64,000 nucleotides of DNA. Origin: Tetmemena sp. SeJ-2015. Taxonomy: Eukaryota > Ciliophora > Spirotrichea > Sporadotrichida > Oxytrichidae. Location of the stretch: assembly GCA_027382625.1 (NCBI GenBank), contig JAJKFJ010020820.1:1-64000 (forward strand). The letters run 5' to 3'. The notes beneath the pieces are model-generated. The model worked only from the letters and a program-made list of their open reading frames with translations, searched no databases and was not told the origin of the DNA. Of this stretch, positions 28,430-38,952 are shown one piece after another. A program made the translations under genes and the position numbers. How positions within the stretch are numbered: position 1 is the first letter of the stretch; the number at the start of each line of letters is the position of its first letter.

Positions 28430-28770
28430 TTATATTTAGCAAATAAAAATATAAGAGATCTGTAAATTATGTTAATAAACATTATAAATTATATGCAGGA
28501 ATTGAGTGAATAAATAATTTTGACAACCATAAATGTTTGTTTATTTTTAATTATAATTTTTAAAAAAAAAAATAATCAACTTTAATTTCCTTAAGCAAGA
28601 ATTCTACAAGTTTATTGGATACTAGACTCTAGATTATTTTAATTTTTAATAAGTTTAATAAATCCGTAAATTGATATTTAATACATCCAATTATATTTTA
28701 CTAATTTAATAATTTTTTGTTATTATTTTGTCGAGAGCCTTAAAGTAATGAAGCCAAAATCTTAAAAGAT
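28430..28770. other. AT-rich intergenic stretch with poly-A/T tracts
   Basis: Very AT-rich, with runs of 9-13 A near 28346 and 28562. No TGA-free frame here has coding-like codon use. It probably holds the 5' region of the HEAT-like gene and the 3' end of the next gene. Confidence 0.5.
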
Positions 28771-30870
28771 GTCTTAAAAGCTTTCTCTCAATATACTTTT
28801 CTTCTACTTATCTCTTTAGTTTTCTGCAATCATAACTGCTTTTTAGGCTACAACATTTTGAATTGTTCTCTATTGACACCCCATTAATAAGAGGAACTAT
28901 AAAAATCAAAGTCATTTCTATATCTTACTTTTATAATTTACTTAGGCAACTGCTGGAGTTAATCTGTCTCAAGTGATAAGGTATTTTCATCAAGTTCAGA
29001 AAATATCTCAATAAGTTTAATCACTAAGGACTCAACAAGTTTCCTTTCTTTTGATAAAAGCTCCTTCCACTTTCTTTGAGAGATTTTCTGTCTCTAATCC
29101 CGATCGATTTAATCTGAAATAGAGGAATCTTTTTATATACGACGCTTGAAAATCTACTCATTAACCCCCCTTCCCTGGCTTGTACTAGTGAGATCTCTTC
29201 CATTTTTAGAAACTGAAAGAGCTTAAAAATAGATACACTAAAAATAAATAATATTCATAAAGAGGTGATAAGATGCTGGTGCTTAAGACTCCGCTGAAAA
29301 TGCCATTAGAAGCACCAGACTAACTCACTTCTTTACTCAGACCGCTTATTTTACTAGGAATCCTCTCCGTTTTTATCCCTCCCATTTCGGTCAACGATTG
29401 AAGCTCTTTAATTTGATTGTGGATGAATTGCTGCTAAAAAACTGGAATCTGCTTATTTTAACTTTTACTTGCAAGTTTATCTCTCTTTGAGGAAAGCTTG
29501 GCTTTACCTGATTTTACAGATGATTTTGAGGTACTTTAAAAGTTATGAGTGGTCTGATTTAAGTAGCCGCATTTGAAAGCGATCGCTGTTGGTTTGTTAT
29601 ATCTTAGGAAGGATATTTTCTTCTATACAGTTAAACTGTGTTCCTTTGACATTACATGAGGATTATTTATCTACTGTTTGGTGCTTATAGTGCTATTGAG
29701 CGAGACATTTTTAGTTACTTTGAGAACGTCTTTCCGGAAAGAATCCTTTCTTGAAACCTCAGACTTATTTTTAATGGGATGTTCATTGAGGGAAATTTTC
29801 TTAACCTCTGGATAAAGTTTAGTGGTGTGCGTATTTTACCCCTTTAAAAAACCTTTTGGTGATTAAATTAGTTGAACTTGGTTATCTTAGGCTCTTAGAA
29901 CTAGCCCTTTCTGACTGTTATGCTAGTACTGCTGGCTTGTGAAACTGTTTGCTTTAAGGAGACATTTGAGTTATGAGGAGGGAAGAATTGTTACTTGGGG
30001 CAGTAAAATCAATATTGCTTAAATGGGATTGGTCTTGGAAATAGCCAGTTGTTGAATTTTCTGTTCGCAGAATATTTGAAGTTGAGGCGCCTCTTTCGAA
30101 AAAGAACACTACCTAACTATCCTACTATATTCTGCATTTGAATAAATCTGATGTGTCAACCATGCAGAAAAATTAATTAAGACTAATTTATAAATAAGAG
30201 AAAACAGTTTCCATCAAGAGAGCAAGGTTTATTAATTCCTTAGCTGACATAATATCAGATTACTAAATATGATCATTGATAGTCTCCAATATTTATTTCC
30301 AGTTTTCCATTAAGCTTAAGCTTTTAAAATCTTAAAATTCACTAGAGACCTTGCATAAAGAAAGTCAGTAGTAATTTTATAGTTGAGAATTTATGCTGAT
30401 CCTTTTACTTTGAGCAAGCTTTATCTTTTAATTCAATTAAAAGTTAGAGATTCTCTTAATTAGCTCCTCTCAAATACTTGAAATGCTCTTCGAGAAAAAT
30501 CTTACTAAAGGAAATTGAGTAAGAAATTATATTGGCGAAAATTTATTCGCCCTCTTTAATTAGGTGGATCTTGTATTTGGATAGCTCCTCATTTAATCTT
30601 AATTAAATTTATAACCACATTTATTTTAAAGAATCGAAGAGTTTTTGAGAATATCAGCTTATGATTCCTGATTTCATTTTAGTATTTTTGATATTGGTGG
30701 AGTATCTAGTTAAGTAAGATTATCTCGTTTGAGAAATTGAAAGGCTTACTTTGTGAAAACCCAGAGATAAAAGGAGTTTTCGATTTACTGCTCTTTATTT
30801 GGATAGAGTGAGAAAGTAAAATTTAGAACAGCTCTCCCAAATAGTCTACTTTGCTTTTCAAGGATGCTTT
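28770..30870 (-). CDS. Ser/Lys/Gln-rich hypothetical protein
   Basis: Coding-like minus-strand frames extend from about 30860 (SILEKQSRLFGRAVLNFTFS, then NSFYLWVFTKQAFQFLKRDN) through a helical region near 30500 (LNEELSKYKIHLIKEGEQIF). A long Ser/Lys-rich low-complexity middle follows, then a charged C-terminus near 28800 (KLKRQVEEKYIERKLLRH). Introns interrupt the frame near 30690 and elsewhere. Neither the start nor the end is resolved. No domain is recognised. Whether this is one gene is uncertain. Confidence 0.4.
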
Positions 30871-30975
30871 TAAAATTATTTAATAAGATAAGACATAAAT
30901 GTACGCATCATCTATTGATTTCGATTGATAAAAGTTAAATTAATTCAAGGTCAAATTACCTGGTTCTGAAGCTAA

Positions 30976-33314
30976 TCATTATTCAGGCCTAGTCACTCTT
31001 AAGGAAAGAATTAGAAGAGCCAGGATTTGAATACCGAAAGCTAAAACCACTAACAACACCATAGCAAACCAATAGCCAAGTTATTATAAAAAATTATATC
31101 TGTATTCTTTATAAGATGATACCCCAGAAAGTTTAGAGGATTTAGAGAAGCGGGAAAATTCTCCCTATTTGCAAACTCATTCTGCATAAAAGCTTCAGCT
31201 CCATATCTGATTGGTGAGACGTATTAAAGCCAAGCAATCCACTCCATAGTTTTTCCAACGTTCGTAAAAAACCCACCAATGATCATCAAGGGCATCATAA
31301 AAAGAGGAACCATCAAAACTGCTGTCTCAGTTTTAGTAAATAAAGAGGAAATAAAGTACCCCCAACCAGTTGCTGCAAATTCTAAAGTTCTAAAGTTGAT
31401 TCATTCATTCTTTTTTAAGTTAAGATTACGAAACTGAATCTCATAAAGAGCCAAAAGTTTTTTATAGTTCCAATACCCCAGTACACAATAAAGCTCATAG
31501 TAATTGTCTGAAGGATATCCAGAGGGATCTCTATCAGAATTTTGCAGAAAAAGTATGCATGTAGAGAATATAGCTTCTGAGCATATTCCCTAAGAAACAT
31601 AGCTCGTTCCTCTTAAAGGACAATGAGACTAGAGAATACGAGCATCATAGTTTGATTTACGGCTATAAAAAATAAGCATCCAGCTAGACCCTAAACATCC
31701 TACCTAGTATATTCATCTAAGCCGAAAAATATCGCCAAGATTAAAAGACCTACAATAACTTATCTTGACAACTTCACTCTTAGATGCTATGGATTACGAT
31801 ACATTCCTACGAACTCACGAAACAAAAGCTACTAATATTGCACTTTCGCCGGAATGACGTGGCCATTAATATTTATAGAGAGCTCTGGGAACTTTAATGA
31901 CGTAATTATTTCTTCTATTTTCGGAATCTGCTTCTCTCTATATTATTCCACTAGGAAAGCCACCTTTTTCTCATCAAACTCGCTCTTCGGGTAGTTTATT
32001 GTAAGGATATTTGACATGAAGTAGTCGGCTGGATTTGAAAATTTAGGGCATTTAAAGCCAAGTTCCTTGAAATACTGAACCGAATCTATCGGGCTTCCTT
32101 GATACACTATGTGTCCATCAATTAAGCATATTTTAAAATACATCATGATGTTTATTTCATCAGACATCAGAATTAAGCAGTCAAACATCGAGAAAGCTTT
32201 ATTGCTAGGTTGATGGATTGTGGCAAGGACTGTCCTTCCATATTTCACAGCCTATTTTTTCAATAGTTTGATTATAGATTAAGCTTTAAAGCTATCCAAG
32301 CCAGAAGTAGGCTCGTCTAATATCAAAATTGTAGGATCAGTTATTAAAGCGATCCCAATAGAAACTCTCTTTTTTTCTCCTCCCTGATAAGATTTTGGCA
32401 TGAGCCCCTCCTATTTAATTCTTTTGAACGTGCTGAAGTCCAAGGTCCTTTAATAAATTATCAACCCTCTCATCTTATTTCTCTTTATCAATCGATAATT
32501 TGAGCCTCGCAGAAAAAGTAAAGGCCTCCTTTGGAGTAAAGAAGTCAAAGAAAATATCGTCTTGCATAACATAGGCTCCTATTTTAGCAAATAACTTTAT
32601 ATCTAGGTCCTAGGAATCATTAACTAAAACTTTTCTTTAAACTTTCAAGTCTGTTCTAGACTCAGTTCTATCACATAGAATATTTAGTAGAGTGGTTTTG
32701 CCTGATCCCGATGAGCCTATAATTACTGAGAGCTGTCCTGGCAGAGCGTATCCTCTTACAGACTTTAGAATATCTTTTTGCTCCTTCTTATGATTATTTT
32801 TGACTTCTTGATGGTTATCTGAGGCATCTTAACTTTCAGGAACACCCTAACTTTCTATATGCTTATGTTTATTTTTTGTCTTCTTGATTTTCTCTGTTAC
32901 TGTAAATTCTATTTTCTCAAATGTAATCTTTGCAGGGTCCTTCCTCTGTTATACTTCCTCTTCTTATTTATTTTCCTCCAGGTTAGGAAGGCCTTCTTTT
33001 TAATTTTGGCTCTGTGTATTGGGTAGAATATCTTCTTATTACATCTCAAGGTCTATCTACTTCTCGAAGGTGTCACTTCTCTCCTCAGGATTCTCAGCTT
33101 TCAAATTATCATATATGTATGTAGAATAAGTTGTGCTTTCTTGAACTACCTATACTTATTCCTTTGATGTTAAACTTACTTTTCCTTGTCTCTGATAGCT
33201 CTTTTATTCATCTTCCCTCTCTTTTTCATTCTACTCGCTCTCCATTTTAATGTTGGGACTGCTCTATTATAGCCTCGAATTATAAAATGAGGCCGAGGCG
33301 TCTTGCTCTTCCAT
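30976..33314 (-). CDS. ABC transporter, ABCG (White) subfamily half-transporter
   Basis: The start is ATG 33312-33314 ([17 protein letters not shown]), followed by a long acidic Glu/Gln-rich N-terminus. The nucleotide-binding domain has Walker [15 protein letters not shown] near 32690, a Q-loop near 32570 ([18 protein letters not shown]), signature [12 protein letters not shown] near 32370, Walker [13 protein letters not shown] near 32310 and H-loop ATIHQPS at about 32210. The NPADYF segment is at about 32030. After it come several membrane spans (31000-31700), giving the NBD-TMD order typical of ABCG half-transporters that act as dimers exporting lipids, sterols or xenobiotics. The gene ends RPEQ then TGA at 30976-30978. 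Short introns interrupt the TMD region. The substrate cannot be inferred. Confidence 0.9.
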
Positions 33315-33440
33315 ACTAAAATCGGATATACTTCCTAGAGTTTCTAATATTAATTTACTACTAACCAATTTTGCAGCTAAGCTTTATATATCACTTTAAA
33401 ATATTTTTCAAGGATCTATGCATCGCTAACTTAAAGAGAT

Positions 33441-33457
33441 AATAATAATAATAATAA
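33441..33457. repeat. (AAT)n microsatellite at retroelement 3' end
   Basis: Five to six AAT units. On the element's sense strand it is a (TTA)n tail immediately after the terminal hairpin. Confidence 0.9.
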
Positions 33458-33460
33458 CAA

Positions 33461-33488
33461 CGCATTTTAGACGATCTAGCGTCTTGCG
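33461..33488. other. terminal hairpin of the retroelement
   Basis: AGACG-ATCTAG-CGTCT forms a perfect 5-bp stem (33469-33484). Outer arms CGCA (33461-33464) and TGCG (33485-33488) extend it with a TTTT bulge on one side. The position, just before the tandem tail, suggests a reverse-transcriptase recognition stem-loop. Confidence 0.65.
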
Positions 33489-33547
33489 TGTTATATGTTA
33501 AACTTAGGGAAGTCATACGACCACTCCCGTGTTAGGTTAGGTATAAT

Positions 33548-34888
33548 TCACTTCAAACCAGCCATTTTCTTGAGGTTGAGTTTGATCTCTTTCCAGTGAA
33601 AGTTAAATTTGTCTTTCAGGCCAGAGAGGGCCACCTTTTCCTTCTCAATGTCTTGAATCTGTTCCTTCAGTTTCATTTTGCTTCTCTTAGTTCTGTTATA
33701 GATTTATCCAAGTTAAGCAACTTCCCTTAAGATGTCCATATAGGGGAATCTATTGCTTCTTTCCATACAATACATATGGGTGTCTAAGCATAGGTCTTCC
33801 ATGTCGTGTTTTTTGCATTTAATTCCACAGTAGCATTTAAGAATTTTTCCCATGTATCTAAGGGGACCTTTTCGAAGTAAAGGGAAGAATTCACTAGGGA
33901 TGAATTGGGTTAGTCTAGTAATAGTTTCTTAATCCCAAACAGGCATTTCTTTCCAAGAAAAGTTGAAATTTGTTTTGCCCAGGAAGTTGTCCAGTATTGT
34001 AGCTCTGATGTGTTCTCCAGCTTCACTTTTCCTCTCTTACCAGTTGTTAACAAAGGCCGAATATATCAGCGCCTCTGGAGGAGTGAAGGCTTGGTTTTTG
34101 TAGTCATTTTTGCTAAAGACAAACTTCAGGAAGTAATCTTTCTTCCTAACATGCTCCCAGTGTATTTTCCTGAGTCTATCTATTATAGGTTTGTTATACT
34201 AGTAGTATGTGATTATGTTAGGCATGATTTTGTGTTGGACTTTTGAATACACATAGGAGTTGTAGAGAATCTATTAAAGTTTCTCATCAATGGTACCAGC
34301 CCAGTAGTTCGTGTATTTGTTGACATCTTGTTCATATTCCCTGAACATATTCTCTAAGACTTCATCCGGGTCATGTGTCATGGTTGTGCCCAGGTATTTG
34401 TATTGTGTAGTCATGTCTTAGGCTTTTAGTATATGAAATTTGTCAAAGAAGGGAATATCTTTCTTCAGTCTCATGGTCTTAGACTTTTTACTATTTAATA
34501 GTAGACCATACAGACCGGTATGCTGAGCTATTCTTTTCTGTTCAGAAATTAGTTCATCGGTATTTAAACCTCGGAAAAGAATGACGTGGTCGTCCGCATA
34601 AAGTTTGAACCTAGTCTTATTTGGGTCATATTTGAATGTTCGCCACATTCCATCCACGTATATGTTGAAGAGTTTTGGGGACATTTTTGCACCTTGGGGA
34701 ACCCCTTGAACCACTTAGATTTTCATGCCATTCCAGCAAAGTGTTTAAGGTTGTAAGAGGTCAAGGTATCTACTTAAAGAGATATTTGAGAGTCTTTGAG
34801 AATTGTTCCTAATGCAGGAGTGAGGGGATATTAAGTTGTTAAATAAGTATCTTCGCCTGTTTTTCTTTCTCCTGGACACTTTTAGAAA
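33548..34888 (-). CDS. reverse transcriptase C-terminal part with Cys/His cluster (no start codon)
   Basis: About 445 codons are free of TGA, using UAA/UAG as Gln like the host genes. Domain 4/5 motifs are present: VVQGVPQGAKMSPKLFNIYV and catalytic YADDHVILF (34560-34710), then NSKKSKTMRL of the thumb-proximal region. After the polymerase comes a basic/aromatic region and a Cys/His cluster, CYCGIKCKKHDMEDLC followed by DTHMYC (about 33760-33840), which resembles a zinc knuckle. The protein ends with a charged helix and KKMAGLK before TGA 33548-33550. There is no ATG at the open end (upstream TGA at 34889-34891), so the frame is truncated at its 5' side. RT motif A lies outside or is lost. 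Confidence 0.8.
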
Positions 34889-34925
34889 TCACTTATCTAA
34901 TAATTAGATATTGATAAACTGTATT

Positions 34926-35458
34926 TCAAACTTAGAAAATGTGCTCTGCAGCAAGAAACTACTAAATTCTGAGAGAAGAGAATCTAAAAATGTCCACAAA
35001 TTTATTAAACTCTAGTGCACTCTTTTCTTCATAATTGTCAAATGCTGAATCATAAGGGTGTAGAGTAGCAGTGCTTTCACAGTCCTTCATAAATGCAACA
35101 GATTGCATAACTTTGACCTAAGGGTTTTTCACTTGTCCCTAGGCCTCTTGTCGATAATTTTACCCTTGATACAAGGTGTGTTGATTCAAAATACTCTAGT
35201 ACTCAAAAATTAATACACTATGAAAAGTTTTTTGTGTGTAAAGTATTGTTCTTAATCCAGCAACTGAAGATTGATGTTGCTTTGTAGCTGTTGAATAGCT
35301 AAAACTGAAGGGTGCTTGTTTAGGTTATTATAAGCATCCATCATGGCATTTAGATTAGCTTTGTCTCTATTTAAATATAAGTGAGAAATCTTCATGACTT
35401 TTTGAAATATTTGTTGAGAGTGGGGACTTGTCTAATAAAATTGTGGCAGTAGATTCAT
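34926..35458 (-). CDS. small hypothetical protein
   Basis: ATG 35456-35458 (MNLLPQFYQTSPHSQQIFQ) runs into a clearly coding helical segment (LNRDKANLNAMMDAYNNLNK). A 23-nt GT-AG intron (about 35198-35220) joins in phase to a second exon with VMQSVAFMKDCESTATLHPY and KSALEFNKFVDIF, ending at TGA 34926-34928. It is about 170 residues with no recognised family. It is divergent from the ATPase gene, with about 80 bp between the start codons, and its 3' end abuts the retroelement. Confidence 0.65.
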
Positions 35459-35538
35459 CTCGATTATGAAGGCCTATAGCATAGACTCTCGTATTAATCG
35501 AAGGCCTCGGAATTGGATTAAAGGAGTCGAAATTTTAC

Positions 35539-36701
35539 ATGTTCTTAGAGGGAGAACTCTTCAAAATCTTTGAGAGTTGCATTTTCTTTTTCTCTTAGCT
35601 ACTCATAATTCTCATGTCTTATTTAAGGCTGTGAATTTAATACTTAAAGATAAAATTTTCAATAGTATTTTGAGAAATAAAAATTTAATGGAAGCAGATT
35701 TGGGAAATCAAAGCATTAAGAGGCAATACTGCCTATCTCTGATTAAGAAATTCCAGTATACCTATAATCCCTTCACTAATGATCAGTTCCTTGTGCGTAA
35801 TAGGTAAATAAATCTTTATGATTGACTGGAATTTTCTCTAGGATTATAGCACTTAGAAGCTAAGTGAACATGAGAGAAGGAAAGTTTTAGAAACTTTAGA
35901 AAAGGAATTCACACATAGGGATGTTGAGGTGGATAGCATGTACCAAGATTTCTAAACTTACAATTAAAATTTCTTAAACTTAATTCAAGAAAGTTGTTTC
36001 TTTTGCTTTGTTTACTTAGGAAGAATTTTTGAACAAATAATGCTGTCCTATAAACTTGACTTCAAAACAAGAATATTTTAGACAGCGAAGAAATTAAAAG
36101 CAAAATTTGAATGAATAAAGAAAAACATTAAAAACTTTCTTGATTCTTCTAAGACCGTGAATTTGATATGTGGACCACCAAATATCGGCAAAAGCACTTT
36201 TCTTAAGCAGATAATTCTAAAAATCTGCAACAGTATATTGAAAGCTTAAGACTTTAAAAGCAAAGAGCATAAAATTGTGGAACAGCTAGAAGAAGAAAAT
36301 TAATTTTACTCATGTGGCTAATTTTTAATTTTAAGGGTTTTTAAATTTAAAGGTACAAATAATTAAGGCATATTTTTAAAGAAGAAGAAGTTTTAATTAG
36401 TCTGGAACTCCAATCTATATAGATTGTAGAAGTATTTTGAACATACACTAGAACTAGCAAACAAGGGCTAATATCCAAAATAAAGGGATGGTTAAGTACA
36501 TGATTGAGCAGCATGAGAGCAAATTTTAAGATTTCTCCTGCGAGACATGAAAGCCAAAACCTGATAGTTTTTGTGGATGGTATAGACCAATAGGCTAGTT
36601 CAAATTTCAAGTTATTTCTATCATTAAAGAACTCACTCTTCAATAGAGAGTTAAAGCATTTACGTTGGCTTGCGATTTCAAATTCTAAGTCAGTTTAGTG
36701 A
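35539..36701 (+). CDS. P-loop ATPase of unassigned family
   Basis: ATG 35539 (MFLEGELFKIFE) is joined by inferred short introns to KAVNLILKDKIFNSILRNKN and a charged segment (SEHERRKVLETLEKEFTHRD). The Walker A motif LICGPPNIGKSTFLKQI is near 36170-36220, then GTPIYIDCRSIL (about 36410), Walker B-like LIVFVDGID (about 36570) and a sensor-like HLRWLAISNSK before TGA 36699-36701. The motif order (P-loop, then the hhhhDGID Walker B, then an RWLAISNS strand) resembles STAND/AAA-type ATPases, but no family name is justified. It is about 300 residues and small for a STAND protein. A 45-nt GT-AG intron near 36493-36537 and a candidate IES at 36095-36119 each remove a TGA. The 3' end overlaps the convergent gene by 12 bp. 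Confidence 0.65.
36095..36119 (+). other. candidate IES, TAAA pointer, carries an in-frame TGA
   Basis: TAAA at 36095-36098 and 36116-36119, 21 nt apart. The segment holds the in-frame TGA at 36112-36114. Removing 21 nt joins TAKKL to KKNIKNFLDSSK just before the Walker A. The 4-bp AT-only repeat makes chance likelier than for the other candidates. Confidence 0.45.
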
Positions 36702-37272
36702 AATTATTGACGACTGTGATATCTTCTTAATGTAAATGCCCCACGATTCGTAGTTATATAACAATTTAAAGAAGCAAGTACCGCTTCCAAACTTTGTAAA
36801 CTCTGTGGGAATTATCGAAGAAGCTAATTTGATTAAGTATTTGAAAATTTACAGGCTCTGCAAATCTTTCTCTACTTGGAAAGGAATAAAAAAATTATTC
36901 TTCATTTACCTTCCAAATCATTTCCTATAATAAGATTTTGTAGCAAGGGACGATGATAAATTTTAAGCATGTTAAGAAATCGAAGCCACACTTCCTCTTT
37001 AACTTGATCTAAAAGACTATGAAAGTTTTGTTGAAAAAGGACAAAGATCTGATCCTCTTCATTAAGACAGCCCTTCCTTAAATAGCTTTCCAGCTTTAGT
37101 AGCGTAACCTCCAAGATTTTTCTGAAGTAGACTTCTAAAATATAGATGCTTAGCACTCGTGGAAGAAGCTCCTTTTCAAAATTGGAAGACCTCAATTGCG
37201 AGATAACTAGCGCTTGCTCTTCTTCTTATCAGAGTAAATTTGCACACTTCTGGACGCTATGAACTCTTTCAT
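36690..37272 (-). CDS. small helical hypothetical protein
   Basis: Inferred first exon MKEFIASR (ATG 37270-37272), a 23-nt GT-AG intron, then a long amphipathic helical segment (ELLPRVLSIYILEVYFRKIL, CLNEEDQIFVLFQQNF). A second intron of about 35 nt near 36870-36905 is followed by SLQIFKYLIKLASSIIPTEF and an end at TGA 36690-36692. Phases match across both introns. The opposite strand is also open here, so strand choice rests on codon texture. The 5' end overlaps the start of the next plus-strand gene by 14 bp, and the 3' end overlaps the ATPase gene. Confidence 0.5.
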
Positions 37273-38056
37273 CTTGGGTTCCACATTACAAATGAATCGC
37301 TAAAACACCTAGCACTACTCAAGCCAGATTTTGCTGCGCAACATGTCGAACTAGCATCTGTTGAAGAACAAGAAGCTTTTGCAAGAGACCCTGAAGGCTG
37401 GAAAGGGCTTCATGATAAATGACTTTCTGAATCGATCTGGGGAGGAAGAAGATGGGTCTTCAGTAGGTTCAGCAACTTCAAATGATGAAGTCAAAATGTT
37501 CGAGAGAGAATACCAGTCAAAGTAAACTGAAGGAGAAGTAGGCAAATTTAGCCTTAGTCCTAGACCAATGCAAAATATCCAAGAGGAGGAGTCTGAAGGC
37601 AATACGAGATTCCCAACACCTTCAAAACAGTAGCAAGAGATACTGCCAACTTTATTATCTTGGAGAGTTCAGTTTTTAATTTAACTCCCTCTGATCTTAT
37701 AAACGAGTAGGCTTGGATGCAAGAAGATCAAGAAAGGACTTTTGAACGATCATATCTTCTAATTTAAAATTTGATAAGATCAAATGTGATAGTGCGAAGC
37801 TTCGTATTAGAGGGTTCGAGCCTTGAAAGAGTTGAAGAAAAATGCAAAGTTAAATCAAGAGTAGCAGAAACCATCTAGAAATCATGGACTTTCAGTTGCG
37901 GAATCGTGCCTTATTGAAGAAAATGAAGAGGATATTAGCAACAAGCCTTAAGCACATTAAACTTACTTATAAGGCTTACCTGACTCAGAAAAATAGGGCA
38001 ACCTTAAATAAAAAAATAAGTATAAACAATAGAATCAATCTATCATTTTATTTTGA
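37259..38056 (+). CDS. acidic hypothetical protein
   Basis: ATG 37259 (MNSFILGSTLQMNRQN), then LLKNKKLLQETLKAGKGFMI, an acidic Ser/Glu linker and SLSPRPMQNIQEEE. A candidate IES at 37602-37643 restores the frame into NFIILESSVFNLTPSDLINE and ERTFERSYLLIQNLIRSN. A 25-nt GT-AG intron (about 37786-37810) then leads in phase to RVRALKELKKNAKLNQEQQK and the end at TGA 38054-38056. It is about 230 residues. No family is recognised. Its 3' end overlaps the convergent gene ending at 37985. A plus-strand frame starting nearby (37240) is a shadow. Confidence 0.55.
37602..37643 (+). other. candidate IES, ATAC pointer
   Basis: ATAC at 37602-37605 and 37640-37643, 38 nt apart. Removal joins EESEGNTA to NFIILESSVF in one frame. 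Without removal the two coding-like segments are in different frames. Confidence 0.5.
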
Positions 38057-38877
38057 GATTTGAACTATTTGCTGGAGCATCTTATAAAAAATTGTACTTT
38101 GACATTAAAATAAAATCGCATCATGATTAAGGAGAATCTCTAGCTTGTAAATTATTTTGATTAACTCATCATCTGTCACACAATTTTCACTTTCCTAGGA
38201 TTCAAAGTATTTCAAAAGCAGAGATGAAGATAATTCAACTATATCATCTTAAGCTCCAAAAGTTTTTCTTTCTTAAATTCATCCATAAGCAAACTCTCCA
38301 AGATTAATTCAAAGCTGCTTATGAAAAAATAATTTTCCTCTAATTGATTTAAAATCAATCTTAAATAATCGCATTCTTAATTTTTGCTTATAACTTTATC
38401 CTAGTGGATAGCTTTAATTTGGTTAAGGAGTTTTATAATTTTGATGGTGCTTCTATTCCTAACTAGGAGCATTTTATTCAGTTTTGCTATTACTGTATCT
38501 TTCATGGGCAAGAAGGTGTTATTTTCCATGAGTATCTATTCTATGATCTGCTGAATCTCCTCTACTCTCATATTCTCACTCACTCTTTGATCATAGAATT
38601 AAGCTATCTAAGAAAGGTCACACAAACATTTTAGTCTTACAATTTTTGGATCTACTGAACTATTTTATTAAAAATTAAGTTGATAATGCACTTTAAGAAT
38701 ATTTTGTAAGTTTTCAATCAAAGCTGTAGATATTTTTGGAGGATTGAATATGGAATCGTATATCTCCATCTTTTTGAGCATGCTCTCATCCCATAAATCT
38801 TCAAATTGCTCTTCCTCATAATCATAAAACTATTGTTCTGCTTCTTAATTGATCGACACATCGTTAAATTATTCCAT
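37985..38877 (-). CDS. acidic helical hypothetical protein
   Basis: ATG 38875-38877 (MEQFNDVSINQEAEQQ) opens a Glu/Gln-rich N-terminus, then a helical, Ile/Leu-rich body (ISTALIENLQNILKVHYQL, KIIKLLNQIKAIHQDKVISK). A frame break near 38244-38283 is repaired by a candidate IES, after which the frame continues (DDIVELSSSLLKYFESQESE) to TGA 37985-37987. It is about 280 residues. The repeated helical pairs suggest an ARM/HEAT-like or all-alpha fold, but no family is recognised. The 3' end overlaps the preceding plus-strand gene by about 70 bp if both ends are right. Confidence 0.6.
38244..38283 (-). other. candidate IES, GATGA pointer (gene strand)
   Basis: TCATC (gene strand GATGA) occurs at 38244-38248 and 38279-38283, 35 nt apart. 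Deleting 35 nt joins LESLLMDD to IVELSSSLLKYF in one frame and avoids a TGA. The 5-bp repeat and the frame correction both fit. Confidence 0.6.
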
Positions 38878-38952
38878 TATATTTAAAATAAATTTCTCAC
38901 ATCTAAACTATAAATGAGATCAAAGCTAACTTAATGTTTTATCTATTGCGAA

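Larger units (their letters stand above)
33441..34888 (-). mobile_element. non-LTR retrotransposon, 5'-truncated, hairpin and microsatellite 3' end
   Basis: Sense strand is minus. The order is: RT ORF (34888 to 33548), about 60 nt untranslated, a hairpin (33488-33461) and a (TTA)n tail (33456-33441). That is the layout of non-LTR retrotransposons that prime from a 3' stem-loop and end in a short tandem repeat. No 5' UTR, endonuclease or first ORF is visible, so the copy is 5'-truncated or the domains lie outside. I found no target-site duplication by eye. It sits between the ABCG start and the 3' end of the 34926-35458 gene. Confidence 0.7.

Noticed and set aside
20167..36114. UGA as a sense codon (Trp or Cys) to explain in-frame TGAs
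   Set aside because: UGA terminates many genes exactly at recognisable C-termini, conserved Trp positions use TGG, and the internal TGAs fall inside repeat-flanked segments.
36347..36643. Minus-strand ORF of 98 residues
   Set aside because: Antisense to the ATPase Walker B region (FVDGID), which is the better-supported coding strand.
37240..37422. Plus-strand ORF starting MHTSGRYELFHLGFH
   Set aside because: A different phase from ATG 37259 gives a longer frame with clearer coding texture that continues into the acidic linker.
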